From the NCBI RefSeq assembly GCF_050908995.1, contig NC_135126.1, forward strand, positions 2,604,001-2,668,000: 64,000 bases of DNA, read 5' to 3'. Under the pieces are notes generated by a model. The model had not been told where the DNA came from. It saw nothing but the letters and a program-made list of their open reading frames with translations, and made no database searches. Position 1 is the stretch's first letter. Each line of letters starts with the position of its first letter. This document shows, piece after piece, positions 1-11,482 of this stretch. A program made the translations under genes and the position numbers. The DNA comes from Andrena cerasifolii (Eukaryota > Arthropoda > Insecta > Hymenoptera > Andrenidae).

Positions 1-2209
1 AACAATCAATTATCTTAGCATCGTGTTAGCGAGTGTTCGATCTTCAAACAGCTTTCTAAGAACAGATTCTTTGCAAATCATAGTGAATTTAACGATGAAC
101 TTCAGTAACATTAAAAAGAAGCGAAGATCTTTGAAAATTTGAGGAATTAAACTTTACGCAACAGTAAAACCACCTGCAAAATTTTAGAAAAATTCATTCG
201 GTAGTTTTTAAATTATTTACCTTTGAATTTAACAATGCAATTTTGGGAAATAATAGGCCAAGTTTGTGAAATCTTTTGTCTATAATTGCTACCGGAATTC
301 ATCCTTAAAGGGTTGGGGGAAGTGTGAGGATGAGTGAAATTTATTTTGATTGGATCTAGGGAGGTTTAAATTTTGATTGCAAGGAGTGGCATTTTAAGTG
401 TGTCAACTGGACGCATGTTTTAGAGAAGAAAGTGCAAGGAAATTTTATGTTCATGGGGCGGTTGTATTATAGAAGACCGATTTAGGAAAGTTCAAAACTA
501 CGTGGACTGTGTAAGCTGTCGATTGCATCTCTCTTATGCATAATTTATGGTCAAGTGTTGACTTACTAAAGTCCCAGCCTCGAAACGTTGCGGGGGTTGT
601 AATGAAGCTGCAAGTTCCCGCAAAACATTAAAAAAAAGAAGAGGAAAGTGCAATCATCGAGGGGCGAAGTATTGACTCCCGTGAAATTAACCCCCTTTCG
701 TGCAATCCTTAGTAGCCTCGATTTGGGTTTCCTTGAAGACTTTATATATTGCGCTACTTTCCAAGTTCGGACTACTTCTACTTTCAGTCTCTTAATCGTT
801 TTTCATTTGCTACTGAGCTTTATATCTGCAAATAAGTCTGATGGAAGTGTCTAATAATAATTTTGATAGTACACAAGTATATTTAACAAAATTAACTCCC
901 ACTTTCTGACACAACAATATGAAGCAGGTATTGAAAGCAGAAAAAGATAAGACAATTTTATTTGCATTATAATCTCAATTATTATAAAAGAATATCAATA
1001 ATTAAACAATCATTCGAAAATTCGAACCACCAGTGCACAGAATACTTCTGAAGATCTGCTTCCTCGATATTAAAAGGCAATGCACCCCACAGAAACCATC
1101 ACTCTTTTACAAATTCACGAACCGACTCAACCTGAATTCCTCACTGGAAAGCCACTAAAACCACCAGAGGGATATTTAAAAAAATACACACGCGAACTCT
1201 CAACAAAGACGCCTGCGCAGCTAGCGCCACGTCAAAGGGAGCCTTCGCACACCAGCACTTCGTAAGTCTTACTGGATTTGGTGGTCAGGGAATATAAAAG
1301 TGCTCGTTCGAAGCAGCCCTTGAACTTTGCCCGAACCGAATTCGAGGCTGTGCTCGACGACCTATTAAGCCGTCTGCTAAATGTCGTTAAAAATTTTGAG
1401 TTCGATATCGACCTGGCACGACGAATCTACTTAGCAAAGCCACGCGGCACGTTCCAGTTTTCCCCAGCAGTTTTCTCCCCTTTCTGTCTCGCCCCTTCTG
1501 CGTTCCGCCTTCGAGTGTCTCGCTGGAAACGCAACTTCTCCACGCTGGAGGGGGCTCGATATTGCTGGACTTTCAGATCGACTGGCTTCTAAGCTGCACG
1601 CAGCGCGGGCAAGGGAAACAGAAGTTAAGAAGGGAACGATTCGCTCGCGTGCCACGACCTTTGTGCGATCACGGCATGCAGTTGATGAACGGAGTTTAAG
1701 GTCAGGCTAACACGAAAGCGTACCAACAACCTCCGACCTCGGCTGTGCATCGATGTACAGGGGGATGAATTACAAGCCCCATCGGGCATCGAGTTTCGTT
1801 TTAATTTTCCCGAGAAATCCGTTACGTCGCTCTGCGAACCACCACTCAGCCTTGTAAGTTTGGATAGATAGTTCGGCTTTGTTTCTGTTTTAAATTGGGT
1901 TTTTGTGCTGGATGTAACAAACCAGGTTGGAACGTGGAAAACGATATTGTAACGCGTGGATTGCGGCCAGCAGAAATAGTATACGAACATGCAAAAATTT
2001 TTTACCCCGCCGGTGCCATTTTTTGTCACATGCGTTTGCTGAGTTTGTGCATTGCGCGTGGCATGTGGCTCAAGTGTAATGCGAAGCAGGTTTGTTCAGC
2101 GAGGGATTAGAGCGAATGGGAAGATAGAATTGCATTTTATACTGCGAGTTTTTGAATATAAATGAAAGTATAAGTTTAAACCAATTTTATTTTTTCATTT
2201 TTTCAATTA
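1..2209. other. no gene identified
   Basis: AT-rich unique-looking DNA. The stretch 1080-2100 is richer in GC and has several short open frames on both strands without family signature, splice context or repeats. Confidence 0.5.
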
Positions 2210-2902
2210 AATTGGGCGCAGGCTTCAAAAAATTGAGAGTCGTGGATTAAATAAGTGAAAATTATTTTTTACTTTTTAGTGCATTTTTTGAAGTTGGTTT
2301 TAATTTTTTTTAAAATTGTTTAATTTTTACTTTTTAGTGTCGTATGTTTTTCGAAAATAAATAAAATTGCTGCCAAATTTTTGTAATATTCTTTCGCCAG
2401 TAGTTATTATTATTTAATTTGTATTTGATGGTTTTGTATTTATTTGAATTTGACGGGTTTTTCATATATGTAGTGACATAACATGCTGAGGAGTTATGCG
2501 GGGACAAACATAAAAAAAAAATACATATGGGTTGTATTTGAAGTCGGTTAATTAGGTGACAATAGTATTTATTATTAACCATAACTGGCAAAATGTTGGA
2601 CCAATATTGATTCAGTGTAGAACGGGACCACCGGGGCATCGCCCTCTTTCGAATAAAACAAAGATCATCAAAATCTTAACACAACATAAATAATGAGACG
2701 AAGTTTGAATTAACCAGTACTGGCAAAGTATTTGGCCAATATGGATGCAGTGTAGAACGGAGCCACCGGGGCATCGCCCTCTTTCGAATAAAAAAAGATC
2801 ACCAAAGTCAGCCCATATGCTGAGGAGTTATGCGGGGACAAACATAAAAAAAAAATACATACCGGTTGAATCTATAACCTCCTCCTTTTTGAAGTCGTTT
2901 AA
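2210..2902. repeat. copies of a dispersed element ending in GAAGTCGGTTAA, with internal duplication
   Basis: Part of the repeat seen at 24588-25172 recurs at about 2210-2310 (AAAAATTGAGAGTC, then TGGATTAAATAAG). Two right-end segments follow. Both carry TGCTGAGGAGTTATGCGGGG and ACAAACATA plus an A-run, at about 2483-2522 and 2818-2858, and each ends in a GAAGTCG motif (GAAGTCGGTT near 2551, GAAGTCGTTT at 2891-2900). A further segment (GTGTAGAACGG, CCACCGGGGCATCGCCCTCT) is present twice, at about 2575-2660 and 2711-2800, so the interior is duplicated. No intact coding remains. Confidence 0.6.
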
Positions 2903-3609
2903 TAGGGGAGACCGGGGCAAAGTGAACCTCGGGGTAAAATGAGCTCTCAAAGATAATTATGCACATTCAGATATCGAAAAAGGGAATTCGTTTAAAAAAA
3001 TAAAAATTAAGTTTTAGAGACTTCCGATTGGTTTTCTTTTCAATTTAGCTTTTTGGATAAATGAGTCTTAAATGTGTTATTTTAACTCCAAATTTTTTCT
3101 GCGCGTTTATAACAAGCTTATAAACATACATGTACACGCGTTTGAGAAAACATTAATGCTAACATTATTAAATAATTCATTTTCCACTGAGTACATATTC
3201 GGGGTATAGTGACCGGGGTAAACTGAGCTGCAACTGGCTGCTTAGAACCAATGCGCAAGTGATGTGCGTAATATCCTAACCTGTCAGCTGGCCAGAAAAC
3301 TAACTTCAAAAAAATGAAAAATCTGCCACAGTTTTTGACAACCACGGTGCAAAAACTATATCCTTAATTAAAGTTCTTATTTTGTTGCACCTCACTTTAC
3401 CCCGGATAGGAGTTCACTTTATCTTGCATCATTTCTTTCAAGTTGAATTTTAATGTACTCTAAGTTTATTTTAAGTATTGCTATTCGTCATTTGTCAATA
3501 GTAATATTTTAATTATATTATAAATCTATTTCCAAACATTTTTATTGGAAGGGAAAAATTGCATTTGACTTGAAACTTCTTCCGCCCCACTTTGCCCCGG
3601 TCTCCCCTA
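2903..3609. mobile_element. TA-flanked, pogo-like non-autonomous element
   Basis: Ends are TA-GGGGAGACCGGGGCAAAGTG and its near-perfect inverse CACTTTGCCCCGGTCTCCCC-TA. Inside, variants of CGGGGTAAANTGAGCT recur at about 2931, 3206 and 3222, and inverted as CTCACTTTACCCCGG near 3390. No transposase coding seen. The right 180 bp recurs at 11290-11482. Assignment to pogo is by analogy with the 33554 and 26392 elements. Confidence 0.75.
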
Positions 3610-4756
3610 AATGAACTGCTAAGAAGATATAATAACTACTAAGTAAGTAGTAAAAAATGTGTAATTATTCGCAGCGCTAGAATTCTCAACATTTTCCTCG
3701 TAAAATGGTTGAGTAATTGAATCGCGAAACGAATCAATGCCGCTGTGACGATGCAATTTTTCATTATCAACACATCCCGCGCAAGAAAATTGCGGAAAGG
3801 AGGAACGAGGACAAATGGGATTTCTTCTTTTGACGCGACATAATTCCAGGAAATAAATCGTGTTCCTTGCTTCCACTGCGAAAGAGAAATATTTGAAGCC
3901 CCGCAGTCGTCGAGCAGGACTGCATCAGTGCTTCGAAAAGCTTGAAAATAAATTTCACTTCAAAATAGAATTAATCTGCAGCTATCCCTCAATTAATTAA
4001 AACCCAAAATCAAGTGTTGACTAGTAAGTTCTGCAAACCATTTCCCGTAAATAAAGATCACACCTAAGTAAGAAACCGAACAATTTTCAGCAGCGAATTT
4101 TCAAAATCCCCGATCGCACGTTCGCTCGATCTTTCCCCGCCGAAAGTTTCTTCGAATTTCTCGGACAGGAGGTCAGAGTATCACCGCCGGAGGCGAAGTT
4201 CAGAGTCCGCTCTTGTATCGCGGAGCCCGAGGAAACAATGTTCACCGTTACCGCAGGACACAACGCGTCAGCTCGTCGGGTACCGGTATCGATACGCGCC
4301 TATCCACTGTCGTGATCTCGGTGCACTGGAAACTGTCGAGCTCAGGTAGCCTCGGGCATGTCTCGATAATTCGTTCTGTACCCGACCACAGATACAAACG
4401 GCAGGATTTAATCTGTTATACCGCACCGACGAGATCGACTGGATTGTCTAGCACAATTTCGGATGTGCGGAAACACAGCGCCGCTATCGATCCCCGCAAT
4501 ACCAAGTGTCCTATTCGGAACAACACCTTCCGCTGGCTAAAAAGTAGCATTATCCACGTGCTACAGGGTGCAAAGTTTACTTCCCCACTATGTGCACAGT
4601 CGATTCTGATGTGTAATCGATATTGGTGCTGATGTTGGTACATTAGAGCCTCGATTCGAAGGGTAGGGCTTAATCGAACACTCGTTTAGCTACCTGAATA
4701 TCAGTTAGATTTTAGATCGATGTGTACTGATGGGAATGGTGTTATTAAATAGAAGG
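3610..4756. other. unassigned; GC-richer block at 4090-4640
   Basis: A 139-codon plus-strand frame (4213-4632) crosses the GC-richer block but has no recognisable domain and mirror frames on the other strand. It may reflect composition only; an unlabelled exon or regulatory element cannot be excluded. Confidence 0.4.
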
Positions 4757-5130
4757 GTTGTTCGCAAGGGCGTCCGCAGACTTTTTTCCAGGGAGAGGGG
4801 GGAGGGGCAACTTTGGGGCGACGATAAAAAATATAGTAATGAAAAAATAACCCTGGTGATGACATCGACGAATTGGATCAGGATACGCGTGGTGCGAGTG
4901 GAGTAGCTCTCTTGCTTTTTTGAACTCATTTTGTAGTCGTGCAAATTTAATTAAAAATTTAAAACCAAAATTTAAGAATATTCACTTTTTTAGTATAAAC
5001 TTCATAAAGATTAGTTTTTAAAAATGAGCGATAGTATAAACTTAATAAAGATTAGTTTTTAAAAATAAGCGATTTTTTCTCAAAAGGGTGTGTTCCCCTT
5101 TCGCCCACCCCTTTCGAACGCCCATGGTTG
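4757..5130. repeat. weakly supported element with GGGCGTYCG ends
   Basis: GGGCGTCCGCAG near 4769 is matched in inverse by CGAACGCCC near 5116, enclosing AT-rich DNA. Only about 10 bp of terminal similarity and no clear target duplication. Confidence 0.3.
4992..5073. repeat. two-copy tandem repeat, about 42 bp unit
   Basis: The unit AGTATAAACTTMATAAAGAT plus TAGTTTTTAAAAATRAGCGA occurs twice head to tail with only a few substitutions. Confidence 0.8.
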
Positions 5131-5219
5131 CTTGGTATGTGGTATCTTAGTGGTGCGAATAATATGTGGGATAGTTTGATTGATAGATGGTGGAAGAATT
5201 GAGGGGAGAGGCTTAAGCT

Positions 5220-5425
5220 GGGTTTACATTAGTCCAGTCGCTGGATCCAGTGAGTGGTTTGACTGGAAATCGAGTCGATGTCTACATCATTCCAGTCTTA
5301 ATCCAGTCGCTGGATCAAGCGAGTGGTTCGACTGGAAATTGGTCGATGCCTACATTATTGTCGATGTCTCCAGTCTTATGAGCCGTCTAGACGATTCCAG
5401 TAACGCTGGAATGTCGTGTTCTCGA
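5220..5425. repeat. two-copy repeat built on CCAGTCGCTGGATC
   Basis: ATCCAGTCGCTGGATCMAGY followed by GAGTGGTTYGACTGGAAATY is present twice, about 66 bp apart. CCAGTCGCTGG is itself near-palindromic, and more CCAGT/ACTGG words follow. The 85-residue open frame here simply reads the repeat twice and is not taken as a gene. Confidence 0.7.
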
Positions 5426-5449
5426 TGGAGGGGGTAAACACTGGATCGA

Positions 5450-5788
5450 AGATTACGTGAAAAAATCAGGATTTCAACTTTAAATAGCTGCCATGTTGTT
5501 TTAACTTAATATTTCGGAAAATTCTCTCTGTCAACCTGAGGATACATTAATATACTAACGAAATCTTTTTTGTTTTTCGAAAGCAAATTTTTAAAAATGC
5601 TTCTTGGATGTCGTTTGTTACTTTATTATAAACTTAAATATTTTTCTACGAAAAAATTACCAAACGTTCTTTAAATGTTGCCCTTTTAAGCGCAAAAAGT
5701 TCTGTAAAAATATACGCTTTCGCTTGTTCAAAAAAAATTCACAAATATTCGCCTCTTTTCGAGCGCCTGACTAGGCATAACCCCTTAA
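5450..5788. mobile_element. 5'-truncated TTAA element, same family as 56031
   Basis: Homologous over its whole length to the right half of 56031-56595, ending GCATAACCCC-TTAA. Relative to that copy it lacks about 45 bp holding the GTGGTCACCG core. The left end is missing. Confidence 0.8.
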
Positions 5789-6549
5789 GGTAAGAAGGGA
5801 TCAGTGAGGTATAGATGGAAATGGAAAGAGGAACGGGGAAAGGGATTGTATGTTAAGATAACTTTCTGAGGAAAGCCATTAACATGCTTAGGTACCTACA
5901 CTTCCTTTTTAAAAGTTTATATGCTGCGGCAAACAAGAAATTTCATAATATTAAATCGATTTATCTTCTTTTTTTCTCGTACACGTGGCTCACTGTCTTC
6001 AGACGTAGATCCCTTCTCTAAGAATTTCATCTCACATTGTTGCAACTTTTGATGAGTTTCATAAAACTTGATGATACTTCGTGGAAAAAAGTTTTCTATA
6101 CTTCTTTTTTATTGGATTAAATTCTACATTTCCCTTACTCTTTGCGATACGTTGTTAAAGTCACGAGAAGCTCCGTCAATCATTCTGGTGAATCAGAGTA
6201 AAATATACGATAAGGGAGTAACACCTCTACATGATAGATCGTTCTTGGCAGAGTTTCAAAAATGACGAATCACAAGGGTTGAAAGCAGTTGCTCGTCGCA
6301 CCACTTCTTCCACCCCATAACTCAAATAATGAGCGAAATTCACATTAATTTAAGTGGAAGCACAAGAGAATCACTTGCCTTGAACCTATCTTACATTCGT
6401 ATTAAAAATGTTGGTGAAAATATTAGCATAAATATAAAAGCATTAATTATTATTATTATTTTAATCAAATCTGGTGGCCATTTTTCTGTACAGAAAGAGT
6501 TGATAACAGTAAATACCGTAAAGGAAAATTATGTTTCTCATCTTTGTAT
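5789..6549. other. nothing recognised
   Basis: AT-rich DNA between two transposons; short frames of biased composition only. Confidence 0.5.
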
Positions 6550-6557
6550 CTAACACC

Positions 6558-7208
6558 TAGGGTTTATACAAAAACCGACTTTTGAATACACCAGTTTTCG
6601 AATTCCACTACTCCCAAAAAACCGGTCACACCGGTTTTTGAATTTTCACAAAAAAAATATAATTAAAATAGAAAATAAATATCAGTAGATACTTATTTTT
6701 ATAATTTTCAGTTTTTTTAATACTGATGGAATTACAAAAATGCATGAAAATAAAATATACTCTATCTATGCAAAAGCAAATAAATAAAAAAATTAACATT
6801 AAAATCCGTACAAATCCGCACCATTTTTGAGTTCATTTAATATTTCTGGATCTACAAAAATATAGCACAATAAAATACATTGCATTCAAAAACAAATATA
6901 AAAAAAACTAAAGTAACTAAGATCCGTACGAAATATAAATTATAAATCCTTATTTCATTTAGTATTTTTCTCCTGAAAATATGAACTCACGGAGATTAGT
7001 TTCCCAGTAAACTGTTACCTACCTACTACAATATGCTTGAGTCCGAGGCGATTTCAAGTCAAACTGTCAACGGTTTTAATTAAATAATTAATTAATTTTT
7101 ACATATTAAGTCGAGTACATAAAACCGTTTTTTAAAATTGAAAATCGGTTTTCGAATTTTACAAATATATGAGAAAAAAAAACGGTTTTTAAAAACCGAC
7201 AAACCCTA
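6558..7208. mobile_element. hAT-like non-autonomous element with perfect 8-bp target duplication
   Basis: Begins TAGGGTTTATACAAAAACCG and ends AAAACCGACAAACCCTA in inverse. CTAACACC flanks it on both sides (6550-6557 and 7209-7216), the 8-bp duplication expected of hAT transposition. CGGTTTTT/AAAAACCG words are repeated near both ends. AT-rich interior without coding. Confidence 0.88.
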
Positions 7209-7216
7209 CTAACACC

Positions 7217-7976
7217 CAAGAACACTTTATGCTTTAAAGACAGCATGTGCTAGAAACGTAGGAAGAACATTTCCAAATACCTGCTTGGAAATCTTTCGAA
7301 AGCCATTCGAGGCGTCGAAGAAATGCTCTGGGGTGGCGTTAACAAGAAGAAAATACGAAATCGAAGGGGTTCAATAGCGAACGACAAGATTACGTTCTAC
7401 GCCTCAAACACGTTACACCCGGGAGGAGTAAGTTTCGACACGAAAAAGGCAGGTGGAACAGAGGCGGAGAACAAGGGAAAGACCGACGCGAAAATACAGG
7501 GCATTCTTCACGAACTCTGAAACTATGTTGGCACACATAGATATATAGGTATACATATATATATATACACGTGTTTTTATCGACGTTATACGACAGTTCC
7601 TCTGAGAAAGTAGACTAATGACACGTTCTTCTTTTTCCATTGTACATACAGCACTGCGAGAGTTGCTCGTGCTACGTTTGCTGAATTTATCGCAGGGGAA
7701 ATCTAAGCCATTAGAAAACGAAGATTGTAGTGAGAATTGTAATACTTCTCTACCGTTTGCAAATTTGTAACATTACTCACAATTGTTTAATTACACTGGT
7801 AAATACGTTACTGTTAGAATTATTTATCTTTCAGTTCCACACTTGCAAAATGTTCATTTTTAACGATTGGTACTATTTAATTTTTCTTGGTACCTGAGGA
7901 TTAATAAAAGGACAGTGGTAGAAACTGGTCAATTTTGGATCTGGCTGTCAATGAAAGTTTTTGCAGGAATGCATAA
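7217..7976. other. nothing recognised apart from the microsatellite
   Basis: Unique-looking DNA; short open frames are unsupported. Confidence 0.5.
7543..7572. repeat. AT-dinucleotide microsatellite
   Basis: Imperfect (TA)n/(CA)n run ending ATATATATATATACACG. Confidence 0.7.
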
Positions 7977-7984
7977 TTGTATAC

Positions 7985-8266
7985 TAGGGCGGAGCGGAAA
8001 ATTTAAATTGTAATTTTCCAAACACAATTGTAAAAGAATTTTGGAAAAATATTCGTGTCTGCAGGTTCCCTTTTCTCCTAAAAATGATTATACGATTATA
8101 TAATTATATGATCATTTTTAGAAGAAAAAAGGACCTGCAGGCATGAATATTTTTCCAATTTTTCTTTTTACAGTTGTGTTTATTTAATCAAAAGACAACT
8201 ATCCCGCAGCCAGGCCAACTAAAATTTAAATTCAAATTTTCGCCTATGTAGTATCGCTCCGCCCTA
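7985..8266. mobile_element. hAT-like hairpin element, 282 bp
   Basis: TAGGGCGGAGCG at the left is exactly inverted as CGCTCCGCCCTA at the right, and much of the element folds back on itself. Flanks are TTGTATAC and TTTTATAC, a 7/8 target duplication. Confidence 0.82.
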
Positions 8267-8274
8267 TTTTATAC

Positions 8275-10365
8275 CCTGGAGACGATGGGCTAGTTACAAA
8301 AAATAAGCGGAAAGTTCGGAATGTCGTCGTTAGTGAAACTCCGTTAGTAAAAATATTCCGAATAACAGACAATTTTTTAATGAAATATTTGCCAGAAAAA
8401 TAACACTGTTAAGAACCAGCGTTTAAGTTAATATTTTATTCTGTAATGTCGTAATGACCGAGTACACCAGCGTGGAAATTCCTCACTTACCTACCATTTT
8501 ACTTACGCGCCTGTAACTCGTAAATTACAAAAGATATCGAAAAACATTCGAATAAACGCTATACCATTTCTGAAGGTCTGTATATCTGTCGGAAAGAATT
8601 TTCGAAAAAATATTTGTTTCGAATATTCGCTTTTTATTTATAACCTCCCCATCGCCTGCAGGATAAATAATGATGCATTCTGTAGAAACATATCCTGTAA
8701 AAAACTTTTGTGCCAGCCAGGTCCGAAACTGGCGAACTTCTATTATCAGAAGTTCTTAGCATTAATTGTTTAACCGTTCGCAGGTATTGAATTCCTCGAC
8801 TACCTTTATTAAGCGAAGCAGAAAGTCAGGGGGGAGTGTTAATCAAGACATTCTTTGAAAATTGAGGATTCTACGGTAAGCGAAGGTTGATTTACTCGGA
8901 ATTAAAGCGAACGAGAATTATGAAGTTACAAAGCTGGGGATCGAAGGGCGCGGGGGTGTGTGTAAGATAATTAGCAGTTGCTTAAAGCTTTATCGGCTGA
9001 AAATACCATTTCTGCGATAAGGTGCTCGAATTCCCCCCCGCTAAGTATATTATGTCACGATGCGCGGCACTTCAAAGCGCATTGTCATTCCATACCCACT
9101 CCGCTACGGTACAGTAATTAAATTAATCCGCCTGGCTGTTTCGGAGCTGCATCTGTGTCATATAATTATTAATTACCGAACGATAATTGCGGGAGAACGA
9201 TACACAAAATATTCCTGTTGGTGTTTCATTTCCCAGAGCTCGTTAACGTGTCACGCTTCGATTATTCCGGGAGCCAGTGCGATTCTTACTGAATCGAGGC
9301 CTTCTTGGACCTTATTAGCAGCGAACTGGTCGACTAATTATGTCGCAGCTGCACTCCCTTCAGATATAACAACGGACTATATTGAGAAAAATTTTTCTCC
9401 GCTTATTTCCGTCATCTTTTCTCAGCAGCGATCGTGTGACTCGAGAACGTCAGAAGAATAAAAAGAAAAAGCAATAAAGCCGCGCAGGGTAACTCCAATC
9501 CAATTAATCGACTTCATTCTGGATTATTTGTTAGAGTAGATGATTGGCTAAAGATGTTTGGTTACCAAGCTTGGCAACGGGATGAGAAAATACTTTGCGT
9601 TGATATTAAAATGTTTTATTATGTTGATTTAAAATGGAATTCTCATTGAGACGCAACATCTTGCTGAACTTAAAAGAAGCAAGCTTATTTCTCTTCAATT
9701 TCTTCTTCTCGTGCAGCTGGTCGAAGTAATTCTCGCATAAAGTATGCAATATAATTCATTCTCTTACCAAACACGCTCTGGCAGAAATAATAAAAATTAA
9801 TCCACCCACGAGTTGCTTCGACTTGTTTCCGCAAATGAAATTTACACACGGTGCTCCAGTGTTTCGTGCGTGATTAATGGAACAATCCTTTCTAGATATT
9901 TAACAGGGAATGTGTATTCCTGTTCTTCGTACTTAGGCTACGATGAAACCAGGCCAGTGATATAGTAATGATTACAATGCAGTAACGTTTCGTTACCGAT
10001 ATACCCTGCTACTGATGATCATAAATGAACCACGGTTCACGGAAGTAATTCAATCTTTTCACTGTATACCTCCATAGTACGTGAAATAGAATATTCGTGA
10101 TCGAAACGCTATTGTTCTCCCTTCCCACAAAATTTTCTTTCCCCTTTCGTATTGTACTAGTTAACACTACCTCCGCACGGTTTTCTGTCCACCAATTAAA
10201 GCTTCCTTCGCGTTTGACAGTTCGTTGAAACGAATATTAATAACCTAATTCCCCTGAATTACAAATCGCGAGTTTCGAGACAAAAGGATCCGAATGCGGG
10301 GGAAATTTTTTAGACAATTTAAGAAATATGAATTTTATGATTTTTAAGTAATGAGAACTGTAAGT
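8275..10365. other. nothing recognised
   Basis: Unique-looking DNA. The 133-codon plus frame at 9060-9461 has no domain or splice support. Confidence 0.5.
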
Positions 10366-10371
10366 TTTATT
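10366..10371 (-). promoter_or_regulatory. possible poly(A) signal AATAAA
   Basis: AATAAA on the minus strand, about 220 nt beyond the stop codon of the candidate terminal exon. In AT-rich DNA this hexamer is common, so it is only weak support. Confidence 0.2.
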
Positions 10372-10588
10372 AATTTGTGTATGTACTGCACGATCGTGAT
10401 TAACTAGTTTTGCGTCTTTTCTACTCATGCTTCTCTCTATTTATATATATAGAAAAAAATTAGTTGAAACCAAGCACGAGCAAAAGAGCGAATACAGTAA
10501 ACGAACAGGCGTAGACACAATCATACTAGAGTCACTGATCTCAGAATCGATTTAACAATCCCCAATGTTCGGGGGAGGGGGAAGCTCG

Positions 10589-10784
10589 TTAGCAACAGCA
10601 GGCCGACCTGCTTTTTGCACTGTGCATAGACAAGTGTCTATACTGTTTCACCTCGATATATCGTTTCCCTCCTCTAGCTACTGCATACCTGAATAGGATT
10701 TTATAGGAGAAGACAATGACCCCGATGAACAATCCTATTGACGCCGCGAAGAACAGTGAACTCAAAGTCTCTTCAGTCAAGTAG
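10589..10784 (-). CDS. possible terminal exon encoding a membrane segment and basic tail
   Basis: Minus-strand open frame ending TAA at 10589. It would start just after a weak acceptor (CACGAAAG, only a loose pyrimidine tract). It reads YLTEETLSSLFFAASIGLFI, then GVIVFSYKILF: about 20 hydrophobic residues suited to one membrane span. A basic cytoplasmic-type tail follows (RYAVARGGKRYIEVKQYRH) and the protein ends in three Cys. There is no ATG before the hydrophobic segment, so it could only be a downstream exon. A poly(A) signal lies about 220 nt past the stop. I do not recognise the family. It is not an obvious continuation of the IQ gene, because the frame upstream is closed by TAA in the phase that gene would need. 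A chance frame is a real alternative. Confidence 0.25.
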
Positions 10785-11061
10785 CTTTCGTGACAAAACG
10801 TTGTAAGTTAAGGATAAGGATTTCTGAACTATTGAACTTTGCTTCCACATCCTTTTCTTTTCGGTCTATAGTAGACAGAATGGCAGTTTTAGGTGAACTT
10901 TTACTGCTTTTTATAAAAAGGTCCTCTTTATACGAGGGGTGAACGTTTATTACCTTGGGATGGAATAATCCCTGCCATCTTGTTTAGGGTATTACTTACT
11001 TAAATGAGACAATCGACACCTTGAAGGCTAATCTAAATTCTGTTTTAAAATTTTACTGCAC

Positions 11062-11278
11062 TTAAGGGGTCATGCTCAGTCAGGAGGCCGAAAAAGGGTG
11101 GTCTTTGGAAATTTTTTACTCAAAAGCTATAACACATTTCACAAAAAATCTTTTTTCCTTTTAAGGATTGCATCTAGCACCGTGCATCGTAATTTTTTCA
11201 TTTAAAAATATTTAGCAATAACTAAGTTATTGTCCATCACTCGAAGGTTCTGTAAAAGAAAAGGCTTCTGCGGTAAAA
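11062..11278. mobile_element. left end of a TTAA element, same family as 45159
   Basis: TTAAGGGGTCATGCTCAGTC and the following 200 bp match the left arm of 45159-45885, up to GGCTTCTGCGG. It stops there and is fused to the right end of a different element. Confidence 0.8.
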
Positions 11279-11482
11279 TGGGGTAAAGTGGTCGATTTTG
11301 CATTTTCTTTTTAAGTTGAATTTTAATATACTTTAAGTTTATTTTAAGTATTGATATTCGTCATTTATCAATAGTAATGTTCAAATTATATTATAAATCT
11401 ATTTTCACCCATTTTTATCGAAAGGGAAAAATTTTATTCGACTTCAAACATTTTTCGTCCCACTTTGCCCCGGTCTCCCCTA
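11279..11482. mobile_element. right end of a TA-flanked element, same family as 2903
   Basis: From about 11279 the sequence matches the right part of 2903-3609 and ends CCCGGTCTCCCC-TA. Its left end is absent; the junction with the preceding TTAA fragment is immediate. Confidence 0.8.

Noticed and set aside
2903..3609. 8-bp target duplication (hAT) for the TAGGGG elements
   Set aside because: Flanks at 2903, 31003, 31319, 33554, 38783 and 43221 match only at TA, so these were not placed with hAT despite similar TAGGG ends.
4213..4632. 139-codon plus-strand open frame
   Set aside because: No domain, no splice or start context, and mirrored frames on the other strand in a GC-richer block.
5180..5437. 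Frame encoding a repeated NPVAGSSEWFDWK peptide
   Set aside because: The peptide repeat is a by-product of a two-copy DNA repeat of roughly 66 bp (22 codons), which keeps the frame.
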